The notes below the pieces were generated by a model. That model had not been told where the DNA came from, made no database searches, and saw only the letters and a program-made list of their open reading frames with translations. The position numbers were made by a program, and so were the translations under genes. From Bacteroidota bacterium (lineage in GTDB: Bacteria > Bacteroidota > Bacteroidia > Bacteroidales > FEN-979), in the NCBI GenBank assembly GCA_026391735.1, contig JAPLDL010000005.1, forward strand, positions 1-64,000: DNA of 64,000 bases, given 5' to 3'. Positions within the stretch are counted from its first letter, which is position 1, and the number at the start of each line of letters is the position of its first letter. Below are positions 1-8,654 of the stretch, one piece after another.

Positions 1-64
1 AGACAGCTTTCTTTCCCTGGTTCAGAAGACTAAGATCATGGAATAAAGATTAACAAAATAAATT

Positions 65-1405
65 ATGAAACGTACATTTCTTTTATTAAGCATTCTGTTT
101 TACTGTTCCATTGCAGGATGGGCGCAGAAATCACCCTGGACTTTCCAGCAATGTTTGGATACGGCGCTCAAAAGGAACATCTCGGTGAACCAAACCAGGC
201 TTTCGAATGAATTGAATAAGATAAGCCTGGAACAGTCCCGGGCAAACCGTATCCCCAGTTTTAGCGCCAGTGTCGGAGAATCATTCAACTTCGGTAAAAA
301 TGTTGATGCCACGACCAACAACTTTGTTATTGGTACATTCCATTCGGGGAATTACGGCCTGAGTGCCAGTTACAACCTGTTCAACGGTTTGCAGAACAAT
401 AACACGATCAAACAATACAAACTGAACATAGAATCCGGTAAATTTGATATTGAGAACGCCAGGAATGCGGTAATTCTTAGTGTCACGACCGGCTACCTGC
501 AGATATTACAACAATATGAGATCCTCAAAGTAGCCCAGAACCAGCTTGCAGCGGATTCGGTGCAGGTTGACAGGACCCAGAAAATGCTGAACGTCGGTAG
601 GGCTGCCGAGAGTGATCTTCTGCAAATCCAGTCACAACTTGCAACAGATTATCTTTCATTTGTAAATGCGCAGAATCAACTGGATATTGCAAGGGTAACC
701 CTGATGCAGCTGATGCAGATCCCGGTGATCGATAAATTTGACGTGGAAGTCCCGACGCTTGTTGAACCCGGGCTTGATCTCCTTCAAAGCAAGGAAGTGA
801 TTTACCAGAAAGCCTTGACAGTGATGCCCCAGATTCAATCGGCCTCTCTTAAGACCTCCAGTTCCCTGATGGCCATTAAAATAGCCACCGGCGCCCGTTG
901 GCCAAGGCTGTCTTTTTCGGCGGGGCTGAGTTCAAACTATGCTTCGAGCGGCAGAAACCCCGACGTAAATGCTGAGGGCTATCCCTGGTACGACCAGGTA
1001 TGGAATAATGTAGGACAATCAATGAACCTTAGCCTGAGCATCCCGATCTATAGTAACAGGTCAATACAATCCAGCATCGAACGGGCAACAGTAAACTCAA
1101 AAACTGCCGCACTGAACGAGCTCAACACCCAGCAGACCCTTCGGATGAATATTGAACAGAGCTATACCAGCCTGAAGTCTTCTGCAAGGTCTTTTGAAGC
1201 AGGCAAGATTCAACTTAGTTCCACAGAGATCACATACAAGAATGCAGAGAAGAAGTATGATGTCGGGGTCATGAGCGTAACCGACTATCTGATTCAGAAA
1301 AACAACTATATAAACTCGGTATCGAATTTAATACAGGCAAAATATAATTTCATTTTTCAGTCCAAGATCCTTGATTTTTACCAGGGGAAGGCAATATCAT
1401 TTTAA
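65..1405 (+). CDS. TolC-family outer membrane efflux channel
   Basis: Predicted outer-membrane/periplasmic tunnel of a tripartite exporter. The 446-aa product has a cleavable signal peptide (about residues 1-20, ending in GWAQ) followed by the duplicated alpha-helical/beta-barrel TolC fold. A long helical segment around residues 140-220 (for example SVTTGYLQILQQYEILK and RAAESDLLQIQSQLA) is repeated around residues 330-440 (TLRMNIEQSYTSLKSS, VGVMSVTDYLIQKNNYI). Both are typical of outer membrane efflux proteins, and the length matches Bacteroidota TolC homologues. It is the first gene of a run with an HlyD-type adaptor 21 bp downstream and an ABC ATPase plus permease after that, so it probably serves this MacAB-like pump. 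The start has upstream in-frame sequence but the MKRTFLL signal peptide fixes the ATG at 65. The substrate cannot be told. The preceding 64 bases hold no recognisable gene. Confidence 0.93.
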   Translation: MKRTFLLLSILFYCSIAGWAQKSPWTFQQCLDTALKRNISVNQTRLSNELNKISLEQSRANRIPSFSASVGESFNFGKNVDATTNNFVIGTFHSGNYGLSASYNLFNGLQNNNTIKQYKLNIESGKFDIENARNAVILSVTTGYLQILQQYEILKVAQNQLAADSVQVDRTQKMLNVGRAAESDLLQIQSQLATDYLSFVNAQNQLDIARVTLMQLMQIPVIDKFDVEVPTLVEPGLDLLQSKEVIYQKALTVMPQIQSASLKTSSSLMAIKIATGARWPRLSFSAGLSSNYASSGRNPDVNAEGYPWYDQVWNNVGQSMNLSLSIPIYSNRSIQSSIERATVNSKTAALNELNTQQTLRMNIEQSYTSLKSSARSFEAGKIQLSSTEITYKNAEKKYDVGVMSVTDYLIQKNNYINSVSNLIQAKYNFIFQSKILDFYQGKAISF

Positions 1406-1426
1406 AAATTTAACTCATTATATCAA

Positions 1427-2908
1427 ATGAAAAAGACTTATTGGATTATCCTGATTGTTGTTGTTCTTGCCCTGCTCACAGGGGCTTATTTCATATTCGG
1501 AAAGAAGACTGAAAAAGCAGTGGAATTTCGCACGGGGAAAGTTGAAAAAGGAGACGTGCAGGTAGTTGTAACGGCTACAGGGACCTTAAGCGCCGACACC
1601 ACGGTTGCCGTAGGCACGCAGGTATCGGGGATCATCACAAAGATTTTTGTGGATTTCAATTCGGTTGTCCGCAAGGGCCAGGTTATAGCAGTTCTTGACA
1701 CTACTTTCCTTGCTGCTTCCGTTGAGGATGCAAAGTCCAGCCTTTTCAGGACCCAGGTTCAGACCAGGCTTACCAAGCGTAACTATGAACGCAACAAGAC
1801 TCTTCTGGAACAAAAAGTCATAGCGCAGTCCGACTTTGACCAGAGCCTCTCTGATTATGAGACCGCACAGGCTAATGAAAGATCATCTAAATCATCGCTT
1901 GACAGGGCTTATATCAACCTGCGTTATGCCACTATCATAGCCCCGGTCTCAGGGGTAGTCATTTCAAGGAGTGTTGATGTGGGGCAAACGGTAGCTGCAA
2001 GTTTCAGCACTCCTACCTTGTTTTCCATTGCCAACGACCTTACAAAGATGCAGCTCCAGGCGAGCATTGATGAAGCCGATATAGGGAAGATAAAAGTAGG
2101 CCAGGATGTCACTTTCAGGGTTGACGCTTATATGGACCAGACATTCTCTGGAACAGTAAGGCAGGTCAGGCTTCAGCCGGTGACCTTGCAGAATGTCGTA
2201 AATTACACAGTGGTTATTGACGTGCCGAATCCCGAGAAGAAGCTTATGCCTGGTATGACGGCAAACCTAACTGTTAAGATACAGGAAGCGCTCAACGTAA
2301 TTAAAATACCTTCGGCCTCGTTGAGGTTTTGGCCACCTCAGGATTATCTTGACAAACACATGAAAGAATACCCCGATTCCACTCAGAAGATGCTGGATAG
2401 GATATTGAAGTTTATGGCCCGCAGGCAATCCGGACAGGGTTTTGGCGGCCAGGGCGGAAGCGGAGGACAAGCAGGTTCCGGTATGGCGGCAGGCAATGGA
2501 GCACAGGCAGCTGGTGGCGGACAACAGTCGGCAGCCGGCGGTCGGCAGCCGGCAGGTGGAGGGCAACAGTCAGCGGCCGGCGGTCAACAGATGGCAGGTG
2601 GCGGACAGCGGTCGGCAGGCCAGGGACGCCAGGGCTGGGGCGGCCAGGGCGGCGGCTTCAACCGCCAGAAAATGGGCATGGTCTGGGTAAAACAAGGCGA
2701 ATTGCTTATTCCTCACCGGGTTAAAACCGGGATATCCGATAACAGCTCTACAGAAGTGGAAGGTAATTTAAAAGAAGGAGATGAACTGGTGACCGGCATA
2801 GTAAATACAAGTTCAACCCAGCAAACAACCCAGCAGCAAAACCCGTTTGCACCTTCAATGGGTCGTCCACCCCAGGGCGGCGGCGCCGGTGGAAGAGGAG
2901 GGCGCTGA
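1427..2908 (+). CDS. MacA-like efflux RND/ABC periplasmic adaptor (HlyD family)
   Basis: Membrane-fusion protein linking the inner-membrane ABC transporter to the TolC channel. It has one N-terminal transmembrane segment (residues about 4-24). A biotinyl-lipoyl half-motif near residues 62-90 (VGTQVSGIITKIFVDFNSVV) is followed by a coiled-coil hairpin (about 100-165), the second lipoyl half (APVSGVVISRSVDVGQTV, about 172-190) and beta-barrel and membrane-proximal domains. At 493 aa it is longer than the usual 380-420 aa. The excess is a Gly/Gln/Ala-rich stretch at residues about 338-412 with tandem repeats of the GGQQSAAGG type, inside the membrane-proximal domain. A second Q/G-rich tail ends the protein (QGGGAGGRGGR). 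It is followed after 1 nt by the ATPase ATG, so it is probably translationally coupled. The adaptor assignment is firm; the substrate is unknown. Confidence 0.93.
   Translation: MKKTYWIILIVVVLALLTGAYFIFGKKTEKAVEFRTGKVEKGDVQVVVTATGTLSADTTVAVGTQVSGIITKIFVDFNSVVRKGQVIAVLDTTFLAASVEDAKSSLFRTQVQTRLTKRNYERNKTLLEQKVIAQSDFDQSLSDYETAQANERSSKSSLDRAYINLRYATIIAPVSGVVISRSVDVGQTVAASFSTPTLFSIANDLTKMQLQASIDEADIGKIKVGQDVTFRVDAYMDQTFSGTVRQVRLQPVTLQNVVNYTVVIDVPNPEKKLMPGMTANLTVKIQEALNVIKIPSASLRFWPPQDYLDKHMKEYPDSTQKMLDRILKFMARRQSGQGFGGQGGSGGQAGSGMAAGNGAQAAGGGQQSAAGGRQPAGGGQQSAAGGQQMAGGGQRSAGQGRQGWGGQGGGFNRQKMGMVWVKQGELLIPHRVKTGISDNSSTEVEGNLKEGDELVTGIVNTSSTQQTTQQQNPFAPSMGRPPQGGGAGGRGGR
2440..2665 (+). repeat. GC-rich degenerate repeat coding for a Gly/Gln/Ala-rich insert in the MacA-like adaptor
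   Basis: Units resembling GGCGGACAACAGTCGGCAGC recur imperfectly and give GGQQSAAGG / GGRQPAGG type peptide repeats. The GTCGGCAGCCGGCAG core has the short-unit look of the other repeat elements in this window, but it lacks clear inverted arms, so membership in that family is only suggested. Confidence 0.55.
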
Positions 2909-2909
2909 T

Positions 2910-3665
2910 ATGAAAGAGACTATCATTTCGGTTAATCACCTGGTCAAGATCTATAAAATGGGAGACCTCGAAGTCCATGCTCTGAGAGGGATCAAGCTCG
3001 ACATCTATAAAAGCGATTTTGTGGCCATTATGGGGAAAAGCGGTTCAGGCAAATCCACATTCATGAATATCGCAGGCTGCCTCGATGTCCCCACGAAAGG
3101 CGATTATATGCTCGATGGCGTGGATGTTGGGAAACTGAATAAAGACCAGCTCGCCCATCTGCGGAATAAAAAGATTGGATTTGTATTCCAGTCATTCAAT
3201 CTTCTTTCCCGTACATCAGCTCTTGAAAATGTTGAACTGCCCCTGATGTACAACAGTAAGATCACTTCAAAGGAAATGAAGGAGCGCTCCATTAATGCTC
3301 TTGAGGAAGTAGGACTTGCCAGCCGTTCGCACCATTTTCCAAGCCAGCTCTCCGGGGGGGAACAGCAAAGAGTTGCCATCGCCAGGGCCCTGGTAAACAA
3401 CCCTGTTGTGATCCTTGCAGATGAACCTACCGGGAACCTGGATACACGCACATCCGTAGAAGTAATGAGCATTTTCCAGAAGCTGAATACCCAGGGTATC
3501 ACGGTCATTATCGTGACCCATGAACCCGATATTGCAGCATATACGAACAGGAATGTGACCTTCAGGGACGGACGAATTCAAAAGGATTTAACTGTAGAAA
3601 AACCCCGGAATGCCGCGGCAGAACTTTTAACCATGCCCGTTTTATCAGAGGAGGATACAATATGA
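2910..3665 (+). CDS. MacB-type ABC transporter ATP-binding protein
   Basis: Nucleotide-binding subunit of a MacB/LolD-type exporter, 251 aa. The Walker A is GKSGSGKST (about residues 39-47). The Q-loop lies in FVFQSFNLL. The signature [15 protein letters not shown] lies near residue 145, followed by Walker [13 protein letters not shown] and the switch His in VTHEPD. The start is ATG 2910, just after the adaptor TGA (2906-2908). An upstream in-frame extension to 2847 would overlap the adaptor and adds a low-complexity, non-homologous N terminus, so it was rejected. The 3' end overlaps the permease start by ATGA (3662-3665), indicating coupling. Unlike E. coli MacB, ATPase and permease are separate polypeptides. 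Confidence 0.95.
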   Translation: MKETIISVNHLVKIYKMGDLEVHALRGIKLDIYKSDFVAIMGKSGSGKSTFMNIAGCLDVPTKGDYMLDGVDVGKLNKDQLAHLRNKKIGFVFQSFNLLSRTSALENVELPLMYNSKITSKEMKERSINALEEVGLASRSHHFPSQLSGGEQQRVAIARALVNNPVVILADEPTGNLDTRTSVEVMSIFQKLNTQGITVIIVTHEPDIAAYTNRNVTFRDGRIQKDLTVEKPRNAAAELLTMPVLSEEDTI

Positions 3666-4882
3666 AACTCAGAAACCAGTTAAAGGCAGCATTAAGGTCC
3701 TTAGGCAAAAATAAAATGAGGACATTCCTCACCATGCTGGGGATCATCATCGGTGTTGCATCGGTGATAGCCATGCTAGCCATTGGGCAGGGTTCCAAGG
3801 AAAGCATCCAGAAACAGATCGCTAACCTCGGCACCAACCTCCTCACCGTGTTCCCTTCGGCCAGTATGACCGGTGGAGTAAGGATGGAAGCTGGTTCCAG
3901 CGTGAAGTTGACAATGGACGATTACAAGGCGGTTTCCAGCCGCTGCCCGGCCGTTTTATATTCCACCCCAACTGTCAGGACAAGCGGACAGCTTATTGCA
4001 GGAGGGCAGAACTGGAGGACCACGGTATGGGGAGTATACCCTGATTATTTCAATATCCGTAATCTTGATATTGACAAAGGGGCAGCCTTCACACTGAATG
4101 ACGACCGAACAGCAACCAAAGTCTGCGTGATAGGGCAAACAGTGAATAAATACTTATTTGGTGAAGGCCAGGATCCCACCGGAAAGATCATCCGCATTAA
4201 CAAAATTCCTTTCCAGGTTATAGGCCTGATAGCTACAAAAGGACAAAATGCCTGGGGGCAGGACCAGGACGATATCGTGATTGCGCCTTTCAATACCGTA
4301 CAGGTACGTATGATGACTGTCGCTTATATCCAGAGCATCATGCTTTCGGCCACATCAGAAAAAATGATTCCCGAAGCTACCGATGAAGTCACCCAGGTTT
4401 TAAAGGAACGGCACAGGCTGGGGCCTTCGGAAGACCCGGATTTCAGCATTCGCTCTCAGGCTGATATCTCCAGCGCGGCAACTGCAACCTCCAGCATACT
4501 GACAGCACTCCTCGCCAGCATCGCAAGTATTTCCCTGCTCGTGGGTGGTATCGGCATCATGAATATCATGCTGGTATCGGTAACCGAAAGGACCCGGGAG
4601 ATTGGCATCAGGATGGGCGTAGGTGCCAGAGGCCGGGACGTATTGCTCCAGTTCCTTATCGAAGCCCTGATGATCAGCCTTATCGGTGGGTTACTTGGCG
4701 TCGGACTCGGGATTGTTGCCTCAGGCGTGATAGCCAGTATTATGAGCTGGCCTGTAACTATAACTATTCAATCTATTGTGCTTTCGTTTATGTTTTCGAC
4801 CGTGATAGGAATTTTCTTCGGCTGGTACCCGGCCCGCAAAGCTGCAAGCCTGAATCCGATCGATGCTTTAAGATACGAATAG
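3662..4882 (+). CDS. MacB-type ABC transporter permease (FtsX family)
   Basis: Inner-membrane permease of the tripartite pump, 406 aa. A first transmembrane helix near residues 20-42 (MRTFLTMLGIIIGVASVIAML) is followed by a large periplasmic MacB_PCD domain (about 45-260, containing the AIGQGSKESIQKQI segment). Three C-terminal helices (about 280-400) carry the FtsX-type motif ERTREIGIRMGVGAR and end in the usual NPIDALRYE. Length and topology are those of the DevC/MacB group. It overlaps the ATPase by 4 nt and closes the operon. The next gene lies on the opposite strand only 8 bp away, with no room for a strong terminator hairpin. Confidence 0.95.
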   Translation: MKLRNQLKAALRSLGKNKMRTFLTMLGIIIGVASVIAMLAIGQGSKESIQKQIANLGTNLLTVFPSASMTGGVRMEAGSSVKLTMDDYKAVSSRCPAVLYSTPTVRTSGQLIAGGQNWRTTVWGVYPDYFNIRNLDIDKGAAFTLNDDRTATKVCVIGQTVNKYLFGEGQDPTGKIIRINKIPFQVIGLIATKGQNAWGQDQDDIVIAPFNTVQVRMMTVAYIQSIMLSATSEKMIPEATDEVTQVLKERHRLGPSEDPDFSIRSQADISSAATATSSILTALLASIASISLLVGGIGIMNIMLVSVTERTREIGIRMGVGARGRDVLLQFLIEALMISLIGGLLGVGLGIVASGVIASIMSWPVTITIQSIVLSFMFSTVIGIFFGWYPARKAASLNPIDALRYE

Positions 4883-4890
4883 ACTGCTGA

Positions 4891-5649
4891 TTACTTTCTC
4901 CCTGTAAGATCAAGTATCCCGTTGATGAAAGTCAGTGGATGGGGCGGATTGCCTGGTACGTAAAGATCAGGCTTTACCGTTTCAAGGAAGCTCCTGTTTG
5001 TTACAGGACTATTCTCAAAGATGCCCCCGCTGATTGCGGCTGTCCCGGCAAGGACCACAATTTTTGGCGAAGGAATTGCATCGTAACAGATCTGCAGTGC
5101 TTTGGCCATATTCCCGCTGATGGGACCGGTGACAACAATGCCGTCGGAATGCCTCGGGGATGCAACGAATTCAATGCCATAACGGCCCATATCAAAGTTC
5201 ACGTTCCCGGCTGCATTGAGTTCCATTTCGGCCGAATTATCTCCGCCCGCCGAAACCTGGCGCAGTTTCAGTGCATGCCCAAAGTAAGAATGTATCTCTT
5301 TTTTTACCAAAGCCTTGTCGATTGTTATCGGCTTATCTTCCCCGGTTTTTATAATAAGACTCTCCCTGCTGTTTGTTGCCAGCCTGTGATCGTTGGTAAA
5401 CCGTATCTTCCCTGAAGTGGCGAAGCTGCATTCCATGCAGAATTCGCATTTCCCGAGGTCAAGGCTGAAAGGCCCTGAAGTGATAGCTCCCGTGGGGCAA
5501 ACAATCTCAGCCGATTTTTCTTCAGCAGGCGTAATATCGCTGCTTATCACAGGCCGGCCGCGGAACCCTTCAGGAATAAAGCTCTTGCGAAGGTCCTTCA
5601 CATATTGCCGTCCGTGCTGATGAAATATTTTAAAAATGCTTAAAGCCAT
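4891..5649 (-). CDS. Hydrogenase-4-like small subunit: ferredoxin domain fused to NuoB-like domain lacking its cluster ligands (HyfH/HyfI-like)
   Basis: Last gene of the hyf-like operon, 252 aa. The N-terminal third is a HycF/HyfH-like ferredoxin domain with four cysteines (CPTGAI, then CEFCMEC), enough for one [4Fe-4S] cluster. The C-terminal part (about residues 125-250) aligns by motif with the NuoB/HyfI family: RYGIEFVASPRHSDGIVVTGPIS is characteristic (shown here as RYGIEFVASPRH plus IVVTGPIS). The ligands of the proximal N2-type cluster are absent. The family pattern G-x-CNGC-E is GGDNSAEME here, GDCA is GTAA, and PGCPP is PGNPP. All four Cys are therefore replaced while the fold residues persist. 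The reading frame is intact and operon spacing is tight (4 bp), so this looks like a functional, cofactor-less variant rather than decay. Confidence 0.85.
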   Translation of the reverse strand: MALSIFKIFHQHGRQYVKDLRKSFIPEGFRGRPVISSDITPAEEKSAEIVCPTGAITSGPFSLDLGKCEFCMECSFATSGKIRFTNDHRLATNSRESLIIKTGEDKPITIDKALVKKEIHSYFGHALKLRQVSAGGDNSAEMELNAAGNVNFDMGRYGIEFVASPRHSDGIVVTGPISGNMAKALQICYDAIPSPKIVVLAGTAAISGGIFENSPVTNRSFLETVKPDLYVPGNPPHPLTFINGILDLTGRK

Positions 5650-5652
5650 TTT

Positions 5653-7218
5653 TTAAAGATCGTTTCCACAATACGATAAATTAAAACTCTTGTTACATAA
5701 GGGGAAATCGGAGATTTCCTGGTTCCTTACAGCCAGCGCCAACGCCATCCAGTTATGGAATGAAGGGTCTTTTACTTTGTAATGAATGATATTCCCATTC
5801 TGGTCTGTGACTGCGGAATGCATTATCTCACCCCTCCAGCCCTCGGCCAGCGACAAGGCAAAGCTTGCAGGCTGAAGTTTGAATTCATATAAGGGTTGAG
5901 CCAGATCCCTTTCAAAATCCTTTCCTGTAAGAAGATCCCTGATCAGCAGAATTGATTTCTCAACTTCCTGCTTCCTGAGCATGGCCCTGGCCCAGACATC
6001 CCCCTGGTGAAGGGTTACGGGCTCATAAACTGAATCTGTAAAGGCCTGGAAGGGATGCGACCACCGGATATCACGGTTGACCCCGCTGCTTCTGGCAGCC
6101 ATTCCTACAGCACCGATCATCCCTGCCTGGCGGGCACTAACTTTACCGATACCTTCAAAACGGCTGAGGACGCTGGGGTTTGTGAACATCTCATGAGTGA
6201 TCTGCCCGTATCTTTCTTCTACCTCTTTCAGGTTTGAAAGGAGGATTTTAATAAAACCTCCGCTTAAAGGATAATGGCTCCCACCCGTCCGTACAAGCCC
6301 TTTCCCAAAACGGTTCCCGCACCACGACTGCGTTGTGTTGATGATAATGGTTCGCAAGGCTTCATTCACAACCTGTCCGAACTGGTAGGCAATATCGGTG
6401 CAAAGTGCTGCCGTGTCGCCTATGTGGACTGCGATCCGTTCAAGTTCAAGAGCAATAATGCGTTCGCTTTGCACGACTTTAGCAGGTGTTATCCCGGCAA
6501 GGGTTTCCAACAGCTGGGCATGGGCGATTGAGTGACCCACTGCCGTGTCGCCTGAAATGCTCTCAGCCAATACTGCACGCTGTATTCCTGAATGCTTTTC
6601 CAGGAATATTGATTCTATTCCCCTGTGCTGGAAACCCAGCTGTATCTCAAGGTGCAGGACTTTCTCTCCATTGCAGCTGAAGCGGAAATACCCGGGTTCA
6701 ATGATCCCTGCATGGATGGGGCCTACGCCCACTTCATGGATGCCTTCGCCTTCGATAGAATAAAAGGGATACGGGATGCGGGATGCGGGATGAATGATTC
6801 CTGCATCCTGCATCCTGCATCCTGCATCCAGGTTATGCAAACGTACCGGCTTCATCCACGGGTGTCCTGTGAATTCCACCCCATATTGTTCACGGATCTC
6901 TCGTTCAAACATATGAAATGAAGGATGGGAGACAGTGAGAGAATCAAGCACAGGCAGGGGAGAGGCTTGCTGTTCATGTGAAAGCAGTATTAATAAATGA
7001 TCACTGTCGGAAGCGATGCAGCAGAAGAACCTGAGTGCTGCGCCCAGCGGGACCGCGTGATAGGTAACGATATGGCATCCCTCATCCGCCATCAATAAAT
7101 TTATCTTATCCATGAATGAAGGATAATCAAGGACAGGGATATCTTTAACCTGAACAACGAATGGATTGGATTTCATCACGACCATCATGATATCACGATC
7201 ATCACGTTTTTCAATCAT
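5653..7218 (-). CDS. Hydrogenase-4-like large subunit (NuoCD/HyfG-like) without NiFe cysteines
   Basis: A 521-aa fusion of a NuoC-like 30-kDa domain (about residues 15-125, EREIREQYGVEFTGHPW) and a NuoD/NiFe-large-subunit domain (about 155-515, QLGFQHRGIE). In NiFe enzymes the first metal motif after HRGIE is R-x-C-G-I-C; here it is ESISGDTAVGHS. The C-terminal D-P-C-x-x-C is replaced by FNLSYCGNDL. No residue pair for NiFe binding remains, which places it with hydrogenase-related (Ehr-type) complexes. Residues about 131-151 (AGCRMQDAGIIHPASRIPYP) are encoded by a hairpin repeat at the domain junction. Residues about 4-15 come from a second repeat. ATG 7218 overlaps the upstream TGA as ATGA, which supports it, but Met15 (7176) is an alternative start that avoids the repeat. 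Confidence 0.87.
   Translation of the reverse strand: MIEKRDDRDIMMVVMKSNPFVVQVKDIPVLDYPSFMDKINLLMADEGCHIVTYHAVPLGAALRFFCCIASDSDHLLILLSHEQQASPLPVLDSLTVSHPSFHMFEREIREQYGVEFTGHPWMKPVRLHNLDAGCRMQDAGIIHPASRIPYPFYSIEGEGIHEVGVGPIHAGIIEPGYFRFSCNGEKVLHLEIQLGFQHRGIESIFLEKHSGIQRAVLAESISGDTAVGHSIAHAQLLETLAGITPAKVVQSERIIALELERIAVHIGDTAALCTDIAYQFGQVVNEALRTIIINTTQSWCGNRFGKGLVRTGGSHYPLSGGFIKILLSNLKEVEERYGQITHEMFTNPSVLSRFEGIGKVSARQAGMIGAVGMAARSSGVNRDIRWSHPFQAFTDSVYEPVTLHQGDVWARAMLRKQEVEKSILLIRDLLTGKDFERDLAQPLYEFKLQPASFALSLAEGWRGEIMHSAVTDQNGNIIHYKVKDPSFHNWMALALAVRNQEISDFPLCNKSFNLSYCGNDL
6766..6829. repeat. In-gene hairpin repeat (7-nt units) in the NuoCD-like gene
   Basis: Left arm of GGGATRC units (about four), centre GAATGATTC (itself an inverted repeat around one G), right arm of four CTGCATC units. 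The arms pair with 7-nt periodicity and one mismatch per unit. The whole 64-bp element is translated in frame as about 21 residues between the NuoC-like and NuoD-like domains. Confidence 0.85.
7174..7206. repeat. Short repeat at the 5' end of the NuoCD-like gene
   Basis: Repeated CGTGATGAT-type units (minus strand) around a near-palindromic GATATC centre, translated as RDDRDIMMVV. Same style as the other dispersed elements; it supplies most of the first 15 codons if ATG 7218 is used. Confidence 0.6.
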
Positions 7219-8654
7219 TTCGGCAGGTTTTGAATGATATCATTGATCAGTTCCCTGAAAAATGCCGGTTGGGTAAAGCAGATCAGAATGACTATCCCGA
7301 ACAGCACAAACTGCGAAACGGATTGCCAGGGGTTTACTTTTTCACGCGGCTTCAGGCTTTGTGTTCTTGGTTCCGAAAAAACGATATGAAGAACTCTTGT
7401 AAGCAGGGCATACAGCACGAAGCAAAGCAGTAATGCGGCCACTGCCATGTAAAGGTAATTCCCGTTTGCGACCATTGCCTTAAACATCAGAAGTTCCGAA
7501 ATAAACATCCCTGAAGGAGGAATAGCTGTAATGCAAACAAGACCAAGCAGAAGTGCCGTAGCGCCGGCCGGGTAAAGGTTCATGTAATTGCCCGATTCAT
7601 CCAGGTTATAAGTCCCCATGATCTTGTACGACTGGCCCATCTGGTAGAACAGCCCGGCCTTGGCAAAGGAATGCAGGATGATATGCAGTATCGCAGCATA
7701 ATAGCCAATGCCTCCCATTCCAAGGGCTATTGCAACGATACCCATGTTTTCGAGACTTGAGTATGCAAGCATGCGTTTGTTGTGCTTGGCTTTGAGCATG
7801 TACCCGGCTGAAATCAGCAGGGACAGGAAACCCGAAAGAAGCAGCACATGATTCATAAAAGGCAATATCGGAGTTGCCGAAAACAGTGCATAGATGCGGA
7901 AGATGGCCAGGAAGCCAACGTTCATCAGGGTTGTTGAGATGAAAGCGCTGATCGGCGGAGGAGCCACTGTATGCGCATCCACGGTCACAGTATGCATGGG
8001 GAAGAGACCCATTTTGGTGCTGTAGCCTACAAGTACGAATACAAAAGCAATCTTCAGGTAAAGGGGGTTGGCCAGTTTTGCGATCTCGGTGATTGATGAA
8101 AACGAAAGGTGAAGCAAACGGGCATCACGCACGGTGAAACCCAGGAAAAGAATACCGATGTATGCCAGCGCAATACCCACGGAACATACGAAGACATATT
8201 TCCAGGTGGCTTCAAGGGCCATTGCAGTCCGGTCATGATAGATGAGGGCCGCAACTGAAAGAGTCGTAGCTTCCACGAAGATCCAGACGGTAGTCATCCC
8301 GTTGGCAAAATAAGCGCCGGTCATGGATGCAATCAGGGCTATTAATGCTGCATGATAAATGGCATAGGTCCTCGGGGAGTCGTTGCTGACATAGATAAAC
8401 CCGTGAAACACCGTGGTTACAGTAAGTATCGAAAGTACCGATTGAAGTAATAAACCAAGAGTATCGAAGGTGAAATAATCCAGAACGGTTTCACCCCTGT
8501 GCATCCAGCAGTAAACCGTAAATGCAATATGAACAAGCACGTAAAACGATGCCAGGGTTCTTGCCAGGGCTTTGGAATGGATCAGGCCGACCAAAAGACC
8601 CAGCGCCAGGGAAACGGCGAAGAAGAGGATGAATATGTAAGCAGCCTCAGTCAT
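7215..8654 (-). CDS. Hydrogenase-4 component F-like proton-channel subunit (NuoL/M/N family)
   Basis: A 479-aa multi-spanning membrane protein of the Mrp/NuoL-M-N antiporter-like family, about 13-14 helices. Family signatures are MTTVWIFVEATTLSVAALI (TM5 region with the conserved Glu), STKMGLFPMHTVTVDAHTV (Lys plus the following loop, residues about 205-230), ISAFISTTLMN, and the discontinuous-helix region LAYSSLENMGIVAIALGMGG. These keep the charged residues used for proton translocation, in contrast to the degenerate catalytic subunits. It overlaps the upstream HyfE-like gene by 8 bp and the downstream HyfG-like gene by 4 bp. HyfF is the best match by length and order. Confidence 0.9.
   Translation of the reverse strand: MTEAAYIFILFFAVSLALGLLVGLIHSKALARTLASFYVLVHIAFTVYCWMHRGETVLDYFTFDTLGLLLQSVLSILTVTTVFHGFIYVSNDSPRTYAIYHAALIALIASMTGAYFANGMTTVWIFVEATTLSVAALIYHDRTAMALEATWKYVFVCSVGIALAYIGILFLGFTVRDARLLHLSFSSITEIAKLANPLYLKIAFVFVLVGYSTKMGLFPMHTVTVDAHTVAPPPISAFISTTLMNVGFLAIFRIYALFSATPILPFMNHVLLLSGFLSLLISAGYMLKAKHNKRMLAYSSLENMGIVAIALGMGGIGYYAAILHIILHSFAKAGLFYQMGQSYKIMGTYNLDESGNYMNLYPAGATALLLGLVCITAIPPSGMFISELLMFKAMVANGNYLYMAVAALLLCFVLYALLTRVLHIVFSEPRTQSLKPREKVNPWQSVSQFVLFGIVILICFTQPAFFRELINDIIQNLPK

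Noticed and set aside
2442-2690. Arg/Gln-rich small open frame within the MacA-like gene
   Set aside because: It is an alternative frame of the GC-rich repeat; the adaptor frame runs through with lipoyl and barrel motifs on both sides.
5393-5620. Short plus-strand frames within the hydrogenase-like operon
   Set aside because: They are antisense to subunits with clear family motifs, and none has independent support.
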